Shown here: positions 34,862 through 37,510 of the stretch, in pieces
Layout of the letters: every line of letters starts with the position of its first letter
How positions within the stretch are numbered: the stretch's first letter is position 1
Source of the DNA: Gemmatimonadota bacterium
Lineage (GTDB): Bacteria; Gemmatimonadota; Gemmatimonadetes; Longimicrobiales; Gaopeijiaceae
Assembly (NCBI GenBank): GCA_009844885.1
Contig: VYAQ01000114.1
Location: 1-37,510 of the forward strand
Reading direction: 5' to 3'
DNA length: 37,510 nucleotides
Made by a program: the position numbers and the translations under genes
Notes under the pieces: model-generated
Databases searched by the model: none
What the model was told of the DNA's origin: nothing
Seen by the model: the letters and a program-made list of their open reading frames with translations, nothing else

Positions 34862-34888
34862 GCCTTCGTCAGGCAGGGGAGCCCCGAG

Positions 34889-35773
34889 TTGAAGCTCGTG
34901 GAACTGTCGAAGCGAACCGGATTGTCGGCTCGCCAGGTGCGCTACCTGATCGCGGAGAAGTTCATCCCTCCGCCGACCGGGGGCCGCGCGCACGCGCGCT
35001 ACGGTGCCTGGCACGTTGCCGCGATACGGCGCTATTCGCAGCTTCGCGACCTCGGCTTCACCCCTGCGTCCATAAGGATCCTGCTGCAGGGCCGCCACGG
35101 AGTTCCGTTCCCGGTCGCCAACGGTGTCACGCTCAACGTCACGCCGGAGCTTGTCGCGTCGGGCATGGCCCCCGAGCCAATCGTGAGCGCCCTGGAGGCA
35201 CTGCTGAGGCGAATCCTGGGGCACCCGCGCGCGAAGGCCCGGCACCCCGCAGCTTGGAGCGATCCCGGCCCTGCCGTAGGTTGGGTCCACCCCCGCGGCG
35301 AGACACAGACGATGAGGGAACGAACCGACCGGATCAGCACCGCAGCCTGGCGGCGCGGCAGGGGCGCCCCCACCCCCTGGATGATGCGGCCCGTGCTGCC
35401 GCCGCTGAAGGAGTACGGGGCCGTGCCGTCGTTCCGGGAGCGGGCGCCTCTCGATCCCCACACGATCCGTGCTCTGTGGCACCAGCACATGTCCGGGAGC
35501 CCCGTTCGCATGGACACGGACGCCTCGCGCATGCGGCTCTGGATGCGAACCAGCAGAGACGGTGTCCTGACACCGGACGAGGAAACGGCGCTGCACGACT
35601 TCTTCGAGGCCCTGCGCGGAATCGACCTCTTTGCCTTTCGCCAAAGCTGCGGCGCATCGATCTACGAAATCGCCCGCGTGATGCACCTCATCGAATGCCG
35701 AGCGCACTACGCGGTCGGGTGGATGCGCCAGTACCTCTACGAAGATTGGGACGACGAGTGGCGGACGGGCTGA
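34889..35773 (+). CDS. MerR-like HTH protein, probable partner of the AbiEii-like gene
   Basis: 294 residues from a TTG with AGGGGAG seven bases before it. The N-terminal 70 residues are a MerR winged helix: LSKRTGLSARQVRYLIAEKF, then PPPTGGRAHARYG as the wing and YSQLRDLGFTPASIRILLQ. After a linker (about 115-150, rich in Arg and Pro) the remaining 140 residues (from about MMRPVLPPLKEYG to the end) match no effector domain I know and include DEETALHDFFEALRGIDLFAF and a helical C terminus. The stop overlaps the next gene by 16 bases. It probably represses its own promoter and the toxin-like neighbour, with the C-terminal part perhaps binding the nucleotidyltransferase (inference). An internal ATG at 35312 could start a shorter form. 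Confidence 0.8.
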   Translation: MKLVELSKRTGLSARQVRYLIAEKFIPPPTGGRAHARYGAWHVAAIRRYSQLRDLGFTPASIRILLQGRHGVPFPVANGVTLNVTPELVASGMAPEPIVSALEALLRRILGHPRAKARHPAAWSDPGPAVGWVHPRGETQTMRERTDRISTAAWRRGRGAPTPWMMRPVLPPLKEYGAVPSFRERAPLDPHTIRALWHQHMSGSPVRMDTDASRMRLWMRTSRDGVLTPDEETALHDFFEALRGIDLFAFRQSCGASIYEIARVMHLIECRAHYAVGWMRQYLYEDWDDEWRTG

Positions 35774-36447
35774 AGCTGAAGCTGTCCCGCGCGCACCACG
35801 CGGCCCTCGCCGATTTCAGCGATGTGATGCAGGAACTGCTGGTACAGGACTGGTCGTCCCTGGTTCTGGGCGGCGGCACGGTTCTGGCGATGCACTGGAA
35901 CCACCGGCACAGCACCGACCTCGACTTCATCGTGGAGGAGGACGAGCCCCTTCACGCCGGAGCGCTACGGAACAGGCTCGAAGTGCTTCAGCGTCAGGGA
36001 AGGATCGATGTCTGGCGATACGCCAGGCGCCGCTCAGTGATGTTGACGGCGGGCGGCGTGAGGCTGTCGTTCGTGTTCGAAGGGGTCGACGCAGGCGTCC
36101 CCGCCGACGGCCGCACCGCGATGGACATCAGGTGCGAGTCACCCGGCAGCATTCTGACCAGAAAGCTGTTCGGGAGGGTTCTCGACTCCGGGCAGATGGT
36201 GTCCAGGGACTTCTATGACTTCGCCTGGGCCGCGCTGCACCGTCCAACCCTTTGGGCGCAGGTGAGCGGGCGCCTGCTACCGGAGGAGCGCAGCGGGATT
36301 GCGCGCGAGTGCCGGTCGATCGCACGGTCCCGCAAGGGACGGCGTACGGGTCGGCCCGTGCTGAGACCGAGCGATCCGGAACTCGCCCGGACGGTCTGGG
36401 CCACCTGCGCGCGGTTGCTGGAAGCTGCCGACGGCGCGAGCGGCTGA
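35758..36447 (+). CDS. AbiEii-like nucleotidyltransferase
   Basis: 229 residues from a GTG at 35758, inside the end of the MerR-like gene. The nucleotidyltransferase site is intact: LVLGGGTVLAMHWNHRHSTDLDFIV (about 35-59), i.e. the GG, a basic stretch and STDLDF with the two metal Asp; a third acidic position may be in the MDIRCESPGSILTRKL region, which also holds the Lys of the KLF helix. The RDFYDFAW segment is usual in AbiEii/Socb-like toxins. AbiEii proteins transfer nucleotides to tRNA or other targets and cause growth arrest in abortive infection; the usual partner is an AbiEi winged-helix antitoxin, whereas here the partner is MerR-like. Whether this one is a toxin is not shown by sequence alone. 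No typical AbiEi gene is adjacent. Confidence 0.85.
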   Translation: MADGLKLKLSRAHHAALADFSDVMQELLVQDWSSLVLGGGTVLAMHWNHRHSTDLDFIVEEDEPLHAGALRNRLEVLQRQGRIDVWRYARRRSVMLTAGGVRLSFVFEGVDAGVPADGRTAMDIRCESPGSILTRKLFGRVLDSGQMVSRDFYDFAWAALHRPTLWAQVSGRLLPEERSGIARECRSIARSRKGRRTGRPVLRPSDPELARTVWATCARLLEAADGASG

Positions 36448-36490
36448 GCGGCACCGACCATCCGGACAGAGCCGATCAGGCGTCAATGCG

Positions 36491-37510
36491 TCATCGCTCA
36501 AGGCGTGCCGCGGCCGCATCGGCCAGTGCAAGCGCCCGCATTGCCAACCGCCATTCCAGGACGGGAGGGGCGTCGGCGCGGGGGCGAAGCGCTTCCTGAC
36601 GGTCGGACATGAATGTGGAAACGGCATCGTCCAGCGCTACACCCGGATTGCCGCCAACGATCTCGAAAGCGGCGATTGCGAGAAGATCGCCGATGTCCCC
36701 AAGGGCCTCTGACCCGTTGCCCACCGTTCCGGCAACGGCCCCGAGAGCCTGGAGCGCCGTGCGACGGTCGTCCGCAAGCGTGGCCACCACACCCAGAAGA
36801 TACCGGACCAGCCTCTCGTCCGGGTCGTAGGGCCTTCCCTGCCCGAGCGACTCGGGCCACAGCAGCGCCGCCTCGAGGTAGTCGCGCGCCGTCGCGTGGT
36901 TGCTTCCGTCGATCTCATCGAGCGCCGCGCCCACATGCGCGAGCTCGTAGAGATGGTGGCTCTCGCGTGCGTTTTCGGAGGGAAGGACGTGGGTGCCGGC
37001 CAAGACGTCGATGGCCTCGCGGTAGCCTCCCAGATTGAGCAGCGCTCGAACCTGCAGGAGGGCCAGGTTGAAGTCGTCCGGGAAGATCTCCCGTGCCCGG
37101 GCCGACGATTCCAGCGCGGCCGCCCAGCGCCCTGCGTCCAGCTGGTAGCGAACCAATGTGGTCCGCAGAACCCGATCGTTGGGAGCCAACTCGACCGCAC
37201 GGGTGAAGTCCAGGCCGGGATCGCGGCCGTCGACCTCCCGGAGCAGGTGGCCGCGCGCCGCGTACGCCGGGCCGTAGTCGGGTTCGGCGCCAAGCAGCTC
37301 GAACGCCAGGGCGGCTTCGGCCTTGCGGTCCAGCGCCCACAGGTTGAGGCCGAGCAGGTATCGCCAGCCCCAGTGGCTGTCGTGGCGCGCGGCCCAGCGC
37401 AGCACGGGTAGTGTCTCTGGACGGAAGGGGAAGGCGTATGCCAGGTCACCGGGCTCGCGGAGCGCGCCCGGATCGTCGGCAAGGAAAGCCCGCCACGCAT
37501 GAAACAGCGG
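36491..37510 (-). CDS. TPR-repeat protein (DUF5107-like), N-terminal part missing
   Basis: The open frame runs off the right edge of the window; a GTG at 37405 is only an internal codon, because the 35 codons above it (PLFHAWRAF..., FPFRPETLPVLRWA) continue the protein. About 339 residues are visible. Helical pairs with TPR spacing occur throughout: LLGLNLWALDRKAEAALAFELLGAEPDYGPAYAARG (positions over about 37 residues), LTTTLVRYQLDAGRW-like and FNLALLQVRALLNLGGYREAIDVL. The FPFR.ETLPVLRWA phrase is one I associate with the C-terminal part of DUF5107 proteins, which often join carbohydrate-active domains. No signal can be assessed. Stop TGA at 36491. Confidence 0.82.
   Translation of the reverse strand, partial: PLFHAWRAFLADDPGALREPGDLAYAFPFRPETLPVLRWAARHDSHWGWRYLLGLNLWALDRKAEAALAFELLGAEPDYGPAYAARGHLLREVDGRDPGLDFTRAVELAPNDRVLRTTLVRYQLDAGRWAAALESSARAREIFPDDFNLALLQVRALLNLGGYREAIDVLAGTHVLPSENARESHHLYELAHVGAALDEIDGSNHATARDYLEAALLWPESLGQGRPYDPDERLVRYLLGVVATLADDRRTALQALGAVAGTVGNGSEALGDIGDLLAIAAFEIVGGNPGVALDDAVSTFMSDRQEALRPRADAPPVLEWRLAMRALALADAAAARLER

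Noticed and set aside
34889-35773. Two separate genes (MerR and a downstream unknown from 35312)
   Set aside because: The frame is continuous and no ribosome site precedes the internal ATG; kept as one gene with a note.
1-37510. CRISPR arrays, tRNA or rRNA genes, insertion sequences
   Set aside because: None seen: no regular spaced repeats, no cloverleaf-like segment, no transposase frame or terminal inverted repeats.

Overview
The window is high-GC, densely coded bacterial DNA with many 1-4 base gene overlaps and several GTG/TTG starts. The gene families point to Gemmatimonadota or a neighbouring phylum (Acidobacteriota/Planctomycetota-like): a secreted carboxypeptidase-regulatory-like protein, a DUF1552/DUF1592 pair of planctomycete cytochrome type, a TPR protein resembling the DUF5107 family, and a lipoprotein prolyl oligopeptidase. 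No rRNA or tRNA gene was seen, so the assignment is an inference from gene content.

Left part (1-7.8 kb): homoserine kinase (thrB) and threonine synthase (thrC) on the + strand, with a secreted carboxypeptidase-regulatory-like protein between them on the - strand. After thrC comes a 283-base gap holding a degenerate 18-base tandem repeat and a long imperfect palindrome. It is followed by a coupled pair: a lipoprotein prolyl oligopeptidase and a beta-lactamase-fold serine hydrolase.

Centre (7.8-27 kb): what looks like an uncommon RiPP (ribosomally made, modified peptide) cluster of the thiazole/oxazole-modified microcin type. All genes but the precursor lie on the - strand. In order of transcription they are: Tet-type MFS pump, cytokinin-dehydrogenase-like FAD oxidoreductase, fused leader-binding/YcaO cyclodehydratase, an unrecognised 374-residue protein, NHLM-type HlyD adaptor, NHLM C39-peptidase ABC transporter, NHLM second ABC transporter, an AlkB-type membrane monooxygenase fused to a degenerate GlnE-like nucleotidyltransferase, a polyprenyl diphosphate synthase, and an RND efflux permease. 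The precursor is a 91-residue nitrile-hydratase-like leader peptide on the + strand, divergent from the HlyD gene. It ends in Ala-Ala-Gly followed by the five-residue core Leu-Cys-Cys-Cys-Gly. Two perfect 17-base direct repeats sit just before its ribosome binding site. I infer that YcaO turns the three cysteines into azolines, that the FAD enzyme may oxidise them or a side chain, that C39 cuts the leader during export, and that the isoprenoid and AlkB genes may add or oxidise a lipid group. The chemistry after YcaO is hypothesis.

Right part (27-37.5 kb): a small zincin-type metallopeptidase and a lipoprotein on the + strand; then a - strand operon of a multi-domain DUF1587/1592/1588/1585 c-type cytochrome protein, a Tat-exported DUF1552 protein and an ankyrin-repeat protein with very acidic linkers; then a + strand pair of a MerR-like regulator and an overlapping AbiEii-like nucleotidyltransferase, which resembles a toxin-antitoxin or abortive-infection module with its own dyad-containing promoter; and last a TPR protein that runs off the window.
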